From NCBI GenBank assembly GCA_964236445.1, contig CAXSDR010000033.1, positions 1 through 33,725 of the forward strand: DNA of 33,725 bases, read 5' to 3'. The DNA comes from CAXSDR01 sp964236445. Lineage in GTDB: Bacteria; Actinomycetota; Actinomycetes; Motilibacterales; Motilibacteraceae. A model generated the notes under the pieces. It worked only from the letters and a program-made list of their open reading frames with translations. It made no database searches and was not told where the DNA came from. Made by a program: the position numbers and the translations under genes. Shown piece by piece: positions 25,997 through 33,284 of the stretch. Position 1 is the first letter of the stretch. Every line of letters begins with the position of its first letter.

Positions 25997-26268
25997 AGCT
26001 GCCCCGTCACCCACGGGCAGGACGTCTGGCTTCTCACGCAGAACCTTCCTGATCGTGCACCGAGAGTGACCATGTTGCGACATCAGTTGGACGTTGAACA
26101 GAAGTGACTTAGCCGTGTTCATCGGCCGGAGAGACTGCAGTCTGCACAGATTCGGAACTATCAAGTCGATGTCCATCAGTGCCGAAGTGCACCCCATCGG
26201 CCTATTCACCCGTCTCACCGTCGACTTCCTCGACGGTGTACCCCCACCTCCCTCTGGAGCGCTGACGC
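25997..26268. promoter_or_regulatory. Divergent control region between the GGDEF-EAL and arginine decarboxylase genes
   Basis: This 272-base gap holds promoters for two divergent genes and is less G/C-rich than its surroundings. It contains a perfect 12-base palindrome, AGACTGCAGTCT, at 26132-26143, a candidate operator. A TATCAA hexamer near 26159-26164 could be a -10 for the plus-strand gene. I could not define -35 elements with confidence. Confidence 0.45.
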
Positions 26269-26841
26269 TTGCCTTCGCTGACCCCGCTGAACCCGCTGCC
26301 CACCGCACGACGCGCCCCGCTGGTGCTCCGACGCACCCTCGACCTCGACGCCACGACGATGGTCATCCGGCTCAGCACCGGCACCGGGACCGGGCGGACG
26401 GCACTGTCCGCTTTCGACGACGCCCTCCTGCGCGCGGGCATCGCGAACTACAACCTCGTACGCCTGTCCTCCGTCATCCCACCACGCAGCGTCGTCTCAC
26501 GCGTGGATCCCCATGAGCAACTTGTCGGCGGCTGGGGCGACCGCCTTTATTGCGTCTACGCCAGCCAGCCGGCCACCATTCCCGGTCAACAAGCATGGGC
26601 GGGCATCGGCTGGTCGCTGCGCGACGACGGGTCGGGCGCGGGCGTCTTCGTCGAGCACGAGGGTGAGGACGAGCGGTCCGTGCGCGAGGACATCGAGCGC
26701 AGTCTCGAAGACCTGGCACGCCGGCGTGGCGCCGGGTTCACACCGGGCGGGATGGTCATGACCTCGGCTGTCTGCGAGGCGCAGCCGGTCTGCGCCCTCG
26801 TCGTCGCCGCCTACGAGACTGCGGCGTGGCACCGTGCGTGA
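26269..26841 (+). CDS. Pyruvoyl-dependent arginine decarboxylase (PvlArgDC)
   Basis: This family converts arginine to agmatine with a self-made pyruvoyl group. The product has 190 residues from TTG 26269, which has GGAG 9-12 bases upstream; ATG at codon 31 would also keep the core. The core begins MVIRLSTGTGTGRTALSAFD, then NYNLVRLSSVIPP, where the proenzyme should cleave between Ser67 and Ser68. Glu129 in GVFVEHEG is the likely catalytic acid by analogy with the archaeal enzyme. The C-terminal GMVMTSAVCEAQ is also family-like. The stop overlaps the next gene by 8 bases. The family is well known from archaea and chlamydiae and less often described in actinobacteria. Activity and substrate are inferred. 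Confidence 0.88.
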   Translation: MPSLTPLNPLPTARRAPLVLRRTLDLDATTMVIRLSTGTGTGRTALSAFDDALLRAGIANYNLVRLSSVIPPRSVVSRVDPHEQLVGGWGDRLYCVYASQPATIPGQQAWAGIGWSLRDDGSGAGVFVEHEGEDERSVREDIERSLEDLARRRGAGFTPGGMVMTSAVCEAQPVCALVVAAYETAAWHRA

Positions 26842-27436
26842 GACTCTCAACCACCTGGCCAACGGCGCGCGCGGGCGCGCGCACACACTGACCGTCGAGA
26901 CAGCTCTCGACGAGGCGACATCGGTAGCGTTCTACGACCTCTACAAGGCCGCCTTCGAGCCGCTGCGCACCAAGGCCATCGCCCGCCAGGTGCTGCACCG
27001 TGACGAGTTCTTCGCCGAGATGACGGACGACCGCATCTGGAAGATCCTGGTCCGCGACCACGACGGTGCGCCCGTCGGCCTGACGATCCTGACGTACGAC
27101 CTCGCCACGGTGCCGTGGATCAGTCCTGAATACTTCGCCGCCCGCTATCCGACCCACGCCGCGCGCAATGCGATCTTCTATCTGGGCTTCACGCTCGTGA
27201 CGCCCAGGCAGCGGCGCACGCGCGTCTTCGAAGACATGCTCATCGAAGTCCTCGAGCGGGTCGCGAGGGCCAACGCGATCTGCGGCTACGACATCTGCGC
27301 CTACAACAACGAGGCGCTGCGGTTCGCGGACAACATCGCCGGTGTCCTCGACCGTCACGCGCTGATGAACATCGAGCGCCTGGACAGCCAGACCTACTAC
27401 GGCGCCGAGGTGCTACGGCTGGACGTCGTCCGCTAG
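26834..27436 (+). CDS. GNAT-like acyltransferase coupled to the arginine decarboxylase
   Basis: The 200-residue product starts at GTG 26834, inside the end of the decarboxylase gene, so the two are probably co-translated. The layout looks like a GNAT or related N-acyltransferase. A strand-helix start (VAFYDLYKAAFEPL) leads to a central strand, RIWKILVRDHDGAPVGLTILT. The acceptor-side segment is VPWISPEYFAARYP, and a likely acyl-CoA site is YLGFTLVTPRQRRTRVFEDMLIEVL. The usual Q/R-x-x-G-x-G/A is not intact there, which makes the donor uncertain. I do not know the substrate. Pairing with an agmatine-forming enzyme suggests an agmatine or polyamine acyltransferase, but this is a guess from context. 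A LuxI/FeeM-like acyltransferase is an alternative. Confidence 0.75.
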   Translation: MRETLNHLANGARGRAHTLTVETALDEATSVAFYDLYKAAFEPLRTKAIARQVLHRDEFFAEMTDDRIWKILVRDHDGAPVGLTILTYDLATVPWISPEYFAARYPTHAARNAIFYLGFTLVTPRQRRTRVFEDMLIEVLERVARANAICGYDICAYNNEALRFADNIAGVLDRHALMNIERLDSQTYYGAEVLRLDVVR

Positions 27437-27469
27437 CTCCGCAGGGCGCGTCGAGTCCCAGCTCGCCGG

Positions 27470-28024
27470 TCAGCCGCCGTAGACGTGGGGCGACAGCGTC
27501 GCGACGCAGCGCAGGTTGCGATAGCGCTCGGCGTAGTCGAGGCCATAGCCGACGACGAAGGCGTCCGGGATGTCGAAGCCGACATAGGTCACGTCGACCT
27601 CGACCCGGGCAGCCTCGGGCTTGCGTAGCAACGTGGCCACGCGCAGGCTCGCCGGTCCGCGTGAGGCGAGGTTGGCAAGCAGCCACGAGAGCGTCAACCC
27701 CGAGTCGATGACGTCCTCGACGACGAGGACGTGGCGGCCGGAGATGTCGCGGTCGAGGTCCTTGAGGATGCGCACGACGCCGGAGCTCTTGGTGCCGGAG
27801 CCGTAGGACGAGACGGCCATCCAGTCCATCTCGCAGTGACGCGGAAGTGCGCGCGCGAGGTCGGCCATGACCATCACCGCACCCTTCAGGACCCCGACGA
27901 GCAGCACGTCCATGCCGTCGTAGTCCCGGTCGACCTGAAGGGCGATCTCGCTCACGCGCTGCTGGATCTGGTCCTCGGTCAGGAGGACCTCTTCCAGGTC
28001 GCCCGCGACGTCTGCCTGTTCCAC
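27470..28024 (-). CDS. hpt: Hypoxanthine (-guanine) phosphoribosyltransferase
   Basis: This purine salvage enzyme transfers ribose phosphate from PRPP to hypoxanthine or guanine. I chose GTG 28022-28024, preceded by GGGAGC at a good distance, giving 184 residues. Key segments are LLTEDQIQQRVSEIALQVDRDY, the phosphate loop LLVGVLKGAVMVMADLAR, and MAVSSYGSGTKSSGVV. The PRPP motif VLVVEDVIDSGLTL is intact, and VGFDIPDAFVVGYGLDYAERYRNL near the C-terminus completes the family pattern. It follows tilS by 16 bases, the usual tilS-hpt pair. In most relatives ftsH follows directly; here about 4 kb of other genes intervene. Confidence 0.96.
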   Translation of the reverse strand: MEQADVAGDLEEVLLTEDQIQQRVSEIALQVDRDYDGMDVLLVGVLKGAVMVMADLARALPRHCEMDWMAVSSYGSGTKSSGVVRILKDLDRDISGRHVLVVEDVIDSGLTLSWLLANLASRGPASLRVATLLRKPEAARVEVDVTYVGFDIPDAFVVGYGLDYAERYRNLRCVATLSPHVYGG

Positions 28025-28040
28025 GTGGTGGGCTCCCGTG

Positions 28041-29153
28041 CTAGCTGGTGCTGGCTGCTGGTTGCTGCTCGCTGGTGCGGAACACGAGCCTTCCACACCG
28101 CCGCGACACGCGGACACCGGTCGGCAGCGCCGCCTCGCCCTGCCCACGCCAGCGGGTCACGAGCGCGTCGACGGCGGCGATGTGGGTCGCGCCCAGATCG
28201 CCGGGCGCCGAGCCCGCGGCGAGGGCGAGCCGGCGCAGGACACGGGTGCGGACAGCGCGCACGAGCGACTCGAGCCCGTCGATCGCGACATCGACGTCGA
28301 CACGCGTCGCCCGGTCCGAGGTCGGCTCGCCCGGGGGGGCACCGAGTGGCACGCCCAGAGCGAGCAGCGCCTGGTCCGCCAGCTCGTCCAGGGCGTCGGC
28401 GTCCTCGCGCAGCAGGGACGCGGTGCGGGCGAGCGCCGCAGCCACAGCCCCTGCCGGTGAGCCCACGGCGGTCTCGAGGGCGGGCAGCACGTCGTGGCGC
28501 AGGCGCACCCGCGCGTAGGACCGGTCGCGGTTGTGCGGGTCGTCCCACGGCTCGAGCGCCTCGGCGGCGCAGGCCTGGCGCACCGTGGCGCGCGCGACGT
28601 CGAGCAGGGGGCGGCGGTAGCGGCCCGTGACGGCGGCCATGCCCGCCAGCGAGCGCGCCCCGCTCCCTCGGGCAAGGCCGAGCAGCACGGTCTCGGCCTG
28701 GTCGTCGCGCGTATGCCCGAGCAGCACAGTGGCATCGAGCTCGTCGGCCACCGCGCCGAGCGCGCCGTAGCGGGCCCGGCGGGCGGCGGCCTCCGGCCCG
28801 CCGCTGCCGGTCACCCGCACCGCAACCACGCGCACCGGGTCGAGCCCCAGCGCGAGCAGCTGCCTCGAGACCCGCACGCTGAGCTCGCCCGAGCCTTCCT
28901 GCAGGCCGTGGTCGACCACGACGGCGCCCGTCCGCCATCGACGCCGCCCCCCGGCACGGGCGACGAAGGCGAGCGCAGCCGCCAGTCCCAGTGAGTCGGC
29001 GCCACCACTGCACGCGACGAGCACGAGCTCGCCGTCGGGCACGCCGGCGAGCGACCGGCGCAGCGCCGCCCGCACCTCGGCAACGGCAGAGCTCGGGCCG
29101 GCAGGCCGCCGGACCGGTGCGGGCGTGGTGTCGTCAGTGCGCGACGCGGGCAA
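28041..29153 (-). CDS. tilS: tRNA(Ile)-lysidine synthetase
   Basis: TilS modifies C34 of tRNA-Ile(CAU) to lysidine so that it reads AUA. The PP-loop ATPase motif SGGADS is at residues 49-54. The core continues with VVDHGLQEGSGE, ARRARYGAL, LLGHTRDDQAETVLLGLARGSG and RPLLDVARATVRQA. The next segment PWDDPHNRDRSYARVRLRHDVLP is the highly conserved N-type domain stretch. The product has 370 residues from TTG 29151-29153, which overlaps the upstream protease gene by 20 bases. A GTG at codon 27 (29073-29075) is an alternative start, and the ribosome site is poor in both cases. It is co-directional with hpt. Confidence 0.94.
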   Translation of the reverse strand: MPASRTDDTTPAPVRRPAGPSSAVAEVRAALRRSLAGVPDGELVLVACSGGADSLGLAAALAFVARAGGRRRWRTGAVVVDHGLQEGSGELSVRVSRQLLALGLDPVRVVAVRVTGSGGPEAAARRARYGALGAVADELDATVLLGHTRDDQAETVLLGLARGSGARSLAGMAAVTGRYRRPLLDVARATVRQACAAEALEPWDDPHNRDRSYARVRLRHDVLPALETAVGSPAGAVAAALARTASLLREDADALDELADQALLALGVPLGAPPGEPTSDRATRVDVDVAIDGLESLVRAVRTRVLRRLALAAGSAPGDLGATHIAAVDALVTRWRGQGEAALPTGVRVSRRCGRLVFRTSEQQPAASTS

Positions 29154-30225
29154 CCCAGGCCCCGGCGTCGGCGATCTCGTGAGGCTTGGGCAGCGTGTCG
29201 GGTGACTCCCAGACCCGGTTCAGCGTGGCCATGTCGGTGCGCTCGAGCACGCCGCGTACGAAGACCGCCCCGTCGCGGTACTGCCGCATCTTGGCCTCCA
29301 GGCCGAGCAGCCGACGCATGAGCAGCTCGGGTCCGGTCGCCGACTCGCGCCGACGGGCGAACTTGCGGCGGATGTCGTCGACGTCGGGGACGACGCCCGG
29401 GCCGACGCCGTCCATGACGACATCGGCGTGACCTTCGAGCAGGGACATCACGGCGGTCACCCGGTCGAGCACCTCACGCTGCTGCGGCGACTGGAAAGCC
29501 TCCACCAGCGAGACGCCCGCTGCCCCGCGTACGGCGTCGAAGGCTGCGCCGCCCAGTCCCTTGAGCCGGCGCAGCAGTGCGGCGGGATCGACGTCGGTCG
29601 CGTCGATATAGGACGTCAGCTCGCCGACGATGTGCTCACGCAACCACGGCGCGGCACCGAACTGCACCCGGTGCGTCTCCTCGTGCAGGCACACCCAGAG
29701 CCGAAAGCCGGCCGGGTCGACGCCGAGCTCGCGCTCGACCGTCACGATGTTGGGAGCGACGAGGAGCAGGCGACCGGGTGCGGGGCTCTCGATGCCCTTC
29801 GTCGGGGAGAACAACTCGTACTGCCCGAGCACTTTCGTGGAGAGGAAAGCGAGCAGGCCACCGGACTGGACGCCGGTCAGCCTGCTCGCGACCGCGTCCC
29901 CGACCTGCGAACCGGACCCGGGCTTGCCCACGTCGATGCGGCGTTGCTGCAGGCGCTCGACCATGGGGTCGAGCACGGTGCGGAACCCGGCCGCGTTGGC
30001 GCGGATCCAGCCGGGGCGGTCGATGACCGCGACGGCCGCGCCGGCCGTGGCCACGTCGAGCTGGGTGTAGGCGCGGACGTGGCCCTGCGCCTCGATGGCG
30101 CAGGCGCGCAGCTGCGTGACGACCGCACGTGCCTCGCCCGGCCCGATGCTCGGGCCAGGCGGCACGAGCCGGGTGGCGGTGGCGACAGCGACATCCCAGT
30201 CGACCGAGGTCGTGGCAGTGCTCAT
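29134..30225 (-). CDS. DUF2342 zinc-dependent metalloprotease (Rv3626c-like)
   Basis: A 363-residue protein from ATG 30223-30225. It belongs to the actinobacterial DUF2342 family, which annotation often labels as F420-associated or zinc metallopeptidase. A gluzincin-like HEETH motif is at 181-185 in FRLWVCLHEETHRVQF, with a downstream EGHADVVMDGVGPGVVPDV that could supply the further zinc ligand. Other family segments are VIDRPGWIRANAAGFRTVLDP and LSTKVLGQYELF. No signal peptide or membrane helix is visible, so it is probably cytoplasmic. It overlaps tilS at its 3' end. In Mycobacterium it has the same neighbours (dacB and tilS). Protease activity is inferred from the motif. Confidence 0.92.
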   Translation of the reverse strand: MSTATTSVDWDVAVATATRLVPPGPSIGPGEARAVVTQLRACAIEAQGHVRAYTQLDVATAGAAVAVIDRPGWIRANAAGFRTVLDPMVERLQQRRIDVGKPGSGSQVGDAVASRLTGVQSGGLLAFLSTKVLGQYELFSPTKGIESPAPGRLLLVAPNIVTVERELGVDPAGFRLWVCLHEETHRVQFGAAPWLREHIVGELTSYIDATDVDPAALLRRLKGLGGAAFDAVRGAAGVSLVEAFQSPQQREVLDRVTAVMSLLEGHADVVMDGVGPGVVPDVDDIRRKFARRRESATGPELLMRRLLGLEAKMRQYRDGAVFVRGVLERTDMATLNRVWESPDTLPKPHEIADAGAWVARVAH

Positions 30226-30263
30226 GGCGTCAACCTATGTGCTCCGCGCACGCAGGACCGGAC

Positions 30264-30410
30264 TCAGTTGGTGAAGATGCTCACGCCGCCGGGACCCACG
30301 AGCAGGCCGACGATGATGAGCGCAACGCCCATCAGGACCTCACCACGAACAAGGCTGATGATGCCCCACACGACGAGGACGACGGCAAGTAGCCACAGGA
30401 TCGTTGCCAT
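30264..30410 (-). CDS. Small hydrophobic membrane protein (48 residues)
   Basis: A short frame from ATG 30408-30410 with GGGAGC 8 bases upstream, ending at TGA 30264. It encodes two membrane helices: ILWLLAVVLVVWGIISLV and VLMGVALIIVGLLVG. A short turn (RGE) joins them and a GPGGVSIFTN tail ends the protein. The ribosome site, clean hydrophobic pattern and Gly-rich tail make it a convincing gene although very short. I recall similar small actinobacterial proteins ending in GPGGxSxF but cannot name a family. It sits between dacB and the DUF2342 protease on the same strand. No function is suggested. Confidence 0.72.
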   Translation of the reverse strand: MATILWLLAVVLVVWGIISLVRGEVLMGVALIIVGLLVGPGGVSIFTN

Positions 30411-30510
30411 GCTGTTTGCTCCCTACACCAGGGTCGACGGATACGTGCCGGGGATACCGCAGCCCGTCCGCCGCGAAACCCCGGCCAGCGCGCGGCTCAT
30501 CCTGCGAGGC

Positions 30511-31965
30511 TCAGCGACAGCCGCAGCCGGCCAGCGCGGTGGCGACCCGGTCGAGCGCCGTACGCGCCTGCAGTGTGCCCGCCACCGGCACCTGGTCTGC
30601 CAGCACGGCGAAGGCGAGCAGGTGACCGGAGGCGCTCGTGACCAGGCCTGCGAGCGAGCTCACACCCGTCAGGGTCCCGGTCTTGGCGCGGACGATTCCC
30701 CGCGCCGCGCTGCCGGGCCCGGTGGCGAAGCGGTCGGCAAGCGTGCCGCTGAAACCGGCCACAGGTAGGCCGGGGAGGAGCGCGCGCAGCTCGGGCTCGC
30801 TGCCCGAAGCGGCGGCGGCCATGAGGGCCACAAGCGTGCCCGGCGGAACCTTCGCCGCGCGGGCGAGGCCGCTGCCGTCGAGCAGGCTCACGTGCGCGAC
30901 GGGGACGCCCAGCTGCTGCACGGCAGCCACGACGGCTGCCGTGCCGTCCGCGACCGTGGCCGGGGCTCCTCCGGCAGCTGCCGAGCCGACGAGGCGGGTC
31001 AGGGCCTCGGCGAGGTCGTCGTCGCTGGTGGTGAGAAGCCGCTCTACGAGGTCGCGGACCGGCGGGCTCGTCACGGCGGCCACCTGCTCGGGCACGGCCA
31101 GCGGCGCGGCCAACCGTCTCGGCGCAGCCACGACCGCAAGACCGCGCAGGCGCAGCAGCGCCGCGAAGCGCCGGCCGGCGTCGAGCGCCGGGTCGCTCAC
31201 CCGCGCGTTCTGCCCGACGCGCCTCCTGCCGCCGTCGACGCAGAGCGCGGAGACCGGCGCGACGACGCCGCCTGTGAGGTAGGTGGCGGGCCACGCGGGG
31301 TTGCGGCCGGGTCCCGCGAACAGCGAGTCGTCCACCGCAACAGTCAACGGGCCGGTCACCCCCTGAGCCTGCAGCGCGCTGGCGGTGCGGTCGGCGAGCA
31401 CGCTCAGGCTCGCCCATGCGGGCCCCCTCCTGGCCACCGGACCGCCCGTCAGCGTCGTGTCTCCCCCGCCGACGAGGACCAGCGCAGCCGGGGCGCCGGC
31501 CGCACGGACGACCGTGGTCGAGAGCCGGGCCTCCGGCGTCAGTGTCGACAGCGCCGCCGCTCCCACGAGCAGTTTCTGCGTCGATGCCGGCGTACGCGCC
31601 CTGCCCGCTCCCCGGCTCAGCAGCACGTCGCCCGTGCCCAGGTCCATCACCTCGGCTCCGACCCCCGGCCCGAGCGCCTTGGCGTGCAGTAGCGGGGCGA
31701 GCAGCCGGCCGATCCCGGCGGTCGTAGGAGCCGCAGGGTCTGCCGCGGCCGCCGAAGTCGCCAGTGCCGCCAGGAGCACGGGTCCGGCCGGCGGCTCCGG
31801 GGCCACCGGCGGTCGCGGTGACGCCAACGGCGTGGGAGCCGCCGATCCGGACGCCGTGACCGGCAGGCCGGGCACCTGGATGAGGCCGGCGATCCCCAGC
31901 CCCACGACGGCCAGCGCGCTCACCAGGAGGGCGACGAGGACGGCGAGGAACGCGCGGCGTCTCAC
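30511..31965 (-). CDS. dacB: D-alanyl-D-alanine carboxypeptidase/endopeptidase, PBP4 (DacB) type
   Basis: This class C low-mass penicillin-binding protein trims peptidoglycan outside the membrane. From GTG 31963-31965 (GGGGGA upstream) it has 484 residues. A membrane anchor or signal is at about residues 6-28, followed by a Pro/Ala linker to residue 80. The catalytic SxxK is S128-T-Q-K131 and the KTG motif is 428-430 (AKTGTLTGVSSLAG). The second motif, normally S-x-N, reads S314-D-D316 (TTSDDDLAEAL), an Asn-to-Asp change. The family segment LLDGSGLARAAKVPPGTL is present. It matches Rv3627c in position, next to the DUF2342 protease and divergent from ppa. Confidence 0.94.
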   Translation of the reverse strand: MRRRAFLAVLVALLVSALAVVGLGIAGLIQVPGLPVTASGSAAPTPLASPRPPVAPEPPAGPVLLAALATSAAAADPAAPTTAGIGRLLAPLLHAKALGPGVGAEVMDLGTGDVLLSRGAGRARTPASTQKLLVGAAALSTLTPEARLSTTVVRAAGAPAALVLVGGGDTTLTGGPVARRGPAWASLSVLADRTASALQAQGVTGPLTVAVDDSLFAGPGRNPAWPATYLTGGVVAPVSALCVDGGRRRVGQNARVSDPALDAGRRFAALLRLRGLAVVAAPRRLAAPLAVPEQVAAVTSPPVRDLVERLLTTSDDDLAEALTRLVGSAAAGGAPATVADGTAAVVAAVQQLGVPVAHVSLLDGSGLARAAKVPPGTLVALMAAAASGSEPELRALLPGLPVAGFSGTLADRFATGPGSAARGIVRAKTGTLTGVSSLAGLVTSASGHLLAFAVLADQVPVAGTLQARTALDRVATALAGCGCR

Positions 31966-32046
31966 GTGTGTCCCCCGGTCTGCTTTCTCGTATCTCGGCC
32001 GGTAGGACAGACTAGGACCCTGATCGGTCACTCAACGGAGGCAAGC

Positions 32047-32568
32047 GTGCAGTTCGACGTGCTCGTCGAGATCCCCAGGGGGTCACGCAACAAGTACGAA
32101 GTGGACCACGTGAGCGGCCGCATCCGGCTCGACCGCATGCTGTTCACCGCGACGCGCTATCCCCATGACTACGGCTACATCGAGGGCACGCTCGGCCAGG
32201 ACGGCGACCCGCTCGACGCCATGGTGCTGCTCGACGAGCCGACCTTCCCGGGCTGCCTCATCGCCTGCCGGGCCATCGGCATGTTCCGCATGACCGACGA
32301 GGCAGGCGGTGACGACAAGGTGATGTGCGTGCCCGCCAAGGACGTACGCCAGGCCCACATCACCAACATCAATCACATGCCCGAGTTCGACCGGCTCGAG
32401 ATCCAGCACTTCTTCGAGGTCTACAAGGATCTCGAGCCCGGCAAGTCGGTCGAGGGCGCTACCTGGACCGGTCGCGAGGAGGCCGAGGCCGAGATCGAGG
32501 AGTCGCGCCGCCGCTACCGCGACGCGGCGGTCAAGCCCGCCGAGGCAGGGCAGCACCCGCAGGGCTGA
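32047..32568 (+). CDS. ppa: Inorganic pyrophosphatase, family I
   Basis: This soluble enzyme hydrolyses pyrophosphate to phosphate and drives biosynthetic reactions forward. GTG 32047-32049 has GGAGG about 6 bases upstream and yields 173 residues. Conserved residues are seen in EIPRGSRNKYEVD, RYPHDYGYIEGTL and the metal-binding DGDPLDAMVLLDEPTFPG. The later GDDKVMCVP and FFEVYKDLEPGKSVEG are also typical. The C-terminal tail is slightly extended and charged (EEAEAEIEESRRRYRDAA). It is divergent from dacB, as in M. tuberculosis. Confidence 0.97.
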   Translation: MQFDVLVEIPRGSRNKYEVDHVSGRIRLDRMLFTATRYPHDYGYIEGTLGQDGDPLDAMVLLDEPTFPGCLIACRAIGMFRMTDEAGGDDKVMCVPAKDVRQAHITNINHMPEFDRLEIQHFFEVYKDLEPGKSVEGATWTGREEAEAEIEESRRRYRDAAVKPAEAGQHPQG

Positions 32569-32630
32569 CACCGACGTGAAGCGGCCCAGCGCCGCGATCG
32601 TCCACCGCCCCGCCCTCTCGCCCCCTCCCC

Positions 32631-32691
32631 TTTCATGATCATGAGCAGGTCCGTTGCCCCCTGGGCAACGGACCTGCTCATGATCATGAAA
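32631..32691. repeat. Perfect 29-bp inverted repeat with 3-nt loop (hairpin; possible bidirectional terminator)
   Basis: Arms at 32631-32659 and 32663-32691 are exact reverse complements around the loop 32660-32662. The outer part, TCATGATCATGA, is itself palindromic. The repeat lies 62 bases after the ppa stop and reaches the end of the convergent HIT-like gene, so it can form a very stable hairpin in both transcripts. Such a long perfect stem is more than a terminator needs. It could also be a dispersed palindromic element. There is no clear U tract. Confidence 0.85.
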
Positions 32692-33275
32692 GCGCGCGCG
32701 CGACGGCAGCGTTCACGGCCTCGAGCATGCCTTCGGGAAGCGGCGGCAGGATCGCCGTCCACACCGGGAGGAACATCCCCCGCAGCTGCAACATCCCTGC
32801 CGGGCGCGCATAGAACCAGATGTGCAGGTGGACAGCGCCGTCACCCCAGCGGATGACGTGCACCCGCCCGACGCCGTCGATACTGCTGATCGCGCGCTCA
32901 AGTCGCACGGTCATGCGACCGAGGTCGGCCGCGAGCTCGTCAGGCAGCTCGCCGAAGTCGAGGTGGCGGCGCGGTTCGAGCAGGGTAGATCGCCATCGAG
33001 CGGTCGTTCCCGGGTCGCACCCGCCAGTGCTCGTCGGTCCAGAGGTAGCTCGTGTCGGGGGTGGCGCAGATCCGGCAGTCGGCCTGAGCGACGCCACCAC
33101 GATCCGGTTCCGGCAGGACGGGAGCGTTGAGCTCGACCGCGTGCAGCTCGCCGGTGAACGGGATGATGTCCCAGTCGGTCAGGCGTGCTGCGGCCGCCCG
33201 CACGTCGGCGGCGGCGGCCTGTGCGCCGGCGGTGATCTGGGTCGCGTCGAGGTGGGCTGCTGTCGGTTCGTCCAT
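32684..33275 (-). pseudogene. HIT-like protein gene broken by a one-base frameshift
   Basis: From ATG 33273-33275 the first frame gives an N-terminal part with D-C-R-I-C and TSYLWTDEHWRVRPGND, then goes off into Arg/Pro-rich sequence and stops near 32940. A second frame picks up LLEPRRHLDFGELPDELAADLG and continues through VGRVHVIRWGDGAVHLHIWFYARP to the stop at 32684. Together they form one HIT-superfamily-like protein of about 196 residues. The join is at the GGG run 32983-32985 (CCC on the coding strand). Removing one base gives SMAIYLLEPRRHL in one frame. The H-x-H of HLHIW is HIT-like, though the third His is absent. It could be a real pseudogene or a sequencing error. It starts 9 bases after the upstream membrane gene. 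Confidence 0.75.
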
Positions 33276-33284
33276 CCGCGCACG

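Noticed and set aside
26100..26160. Possible flagellar-type (sigma-28) promoter, GCCGATGA on the minus strand
   Set aside because: The matching TAAA -35 element is absent at the expected distance.
25997..26308. Long N-terminal extension of the GGDEF-EAL protein
   Set aside because: It would reach antisense into the arginine decarboxylase gene and remove the divergent promoter region. The added residues show no membrane or domain pattern.
30447..30485. GCCGGGG/CCCCGGC stem downstream of dacB
   Set aside because: The stem is 7 bp but the loop is about 25 bases, so pairing may be chance in GC-rich DNA.
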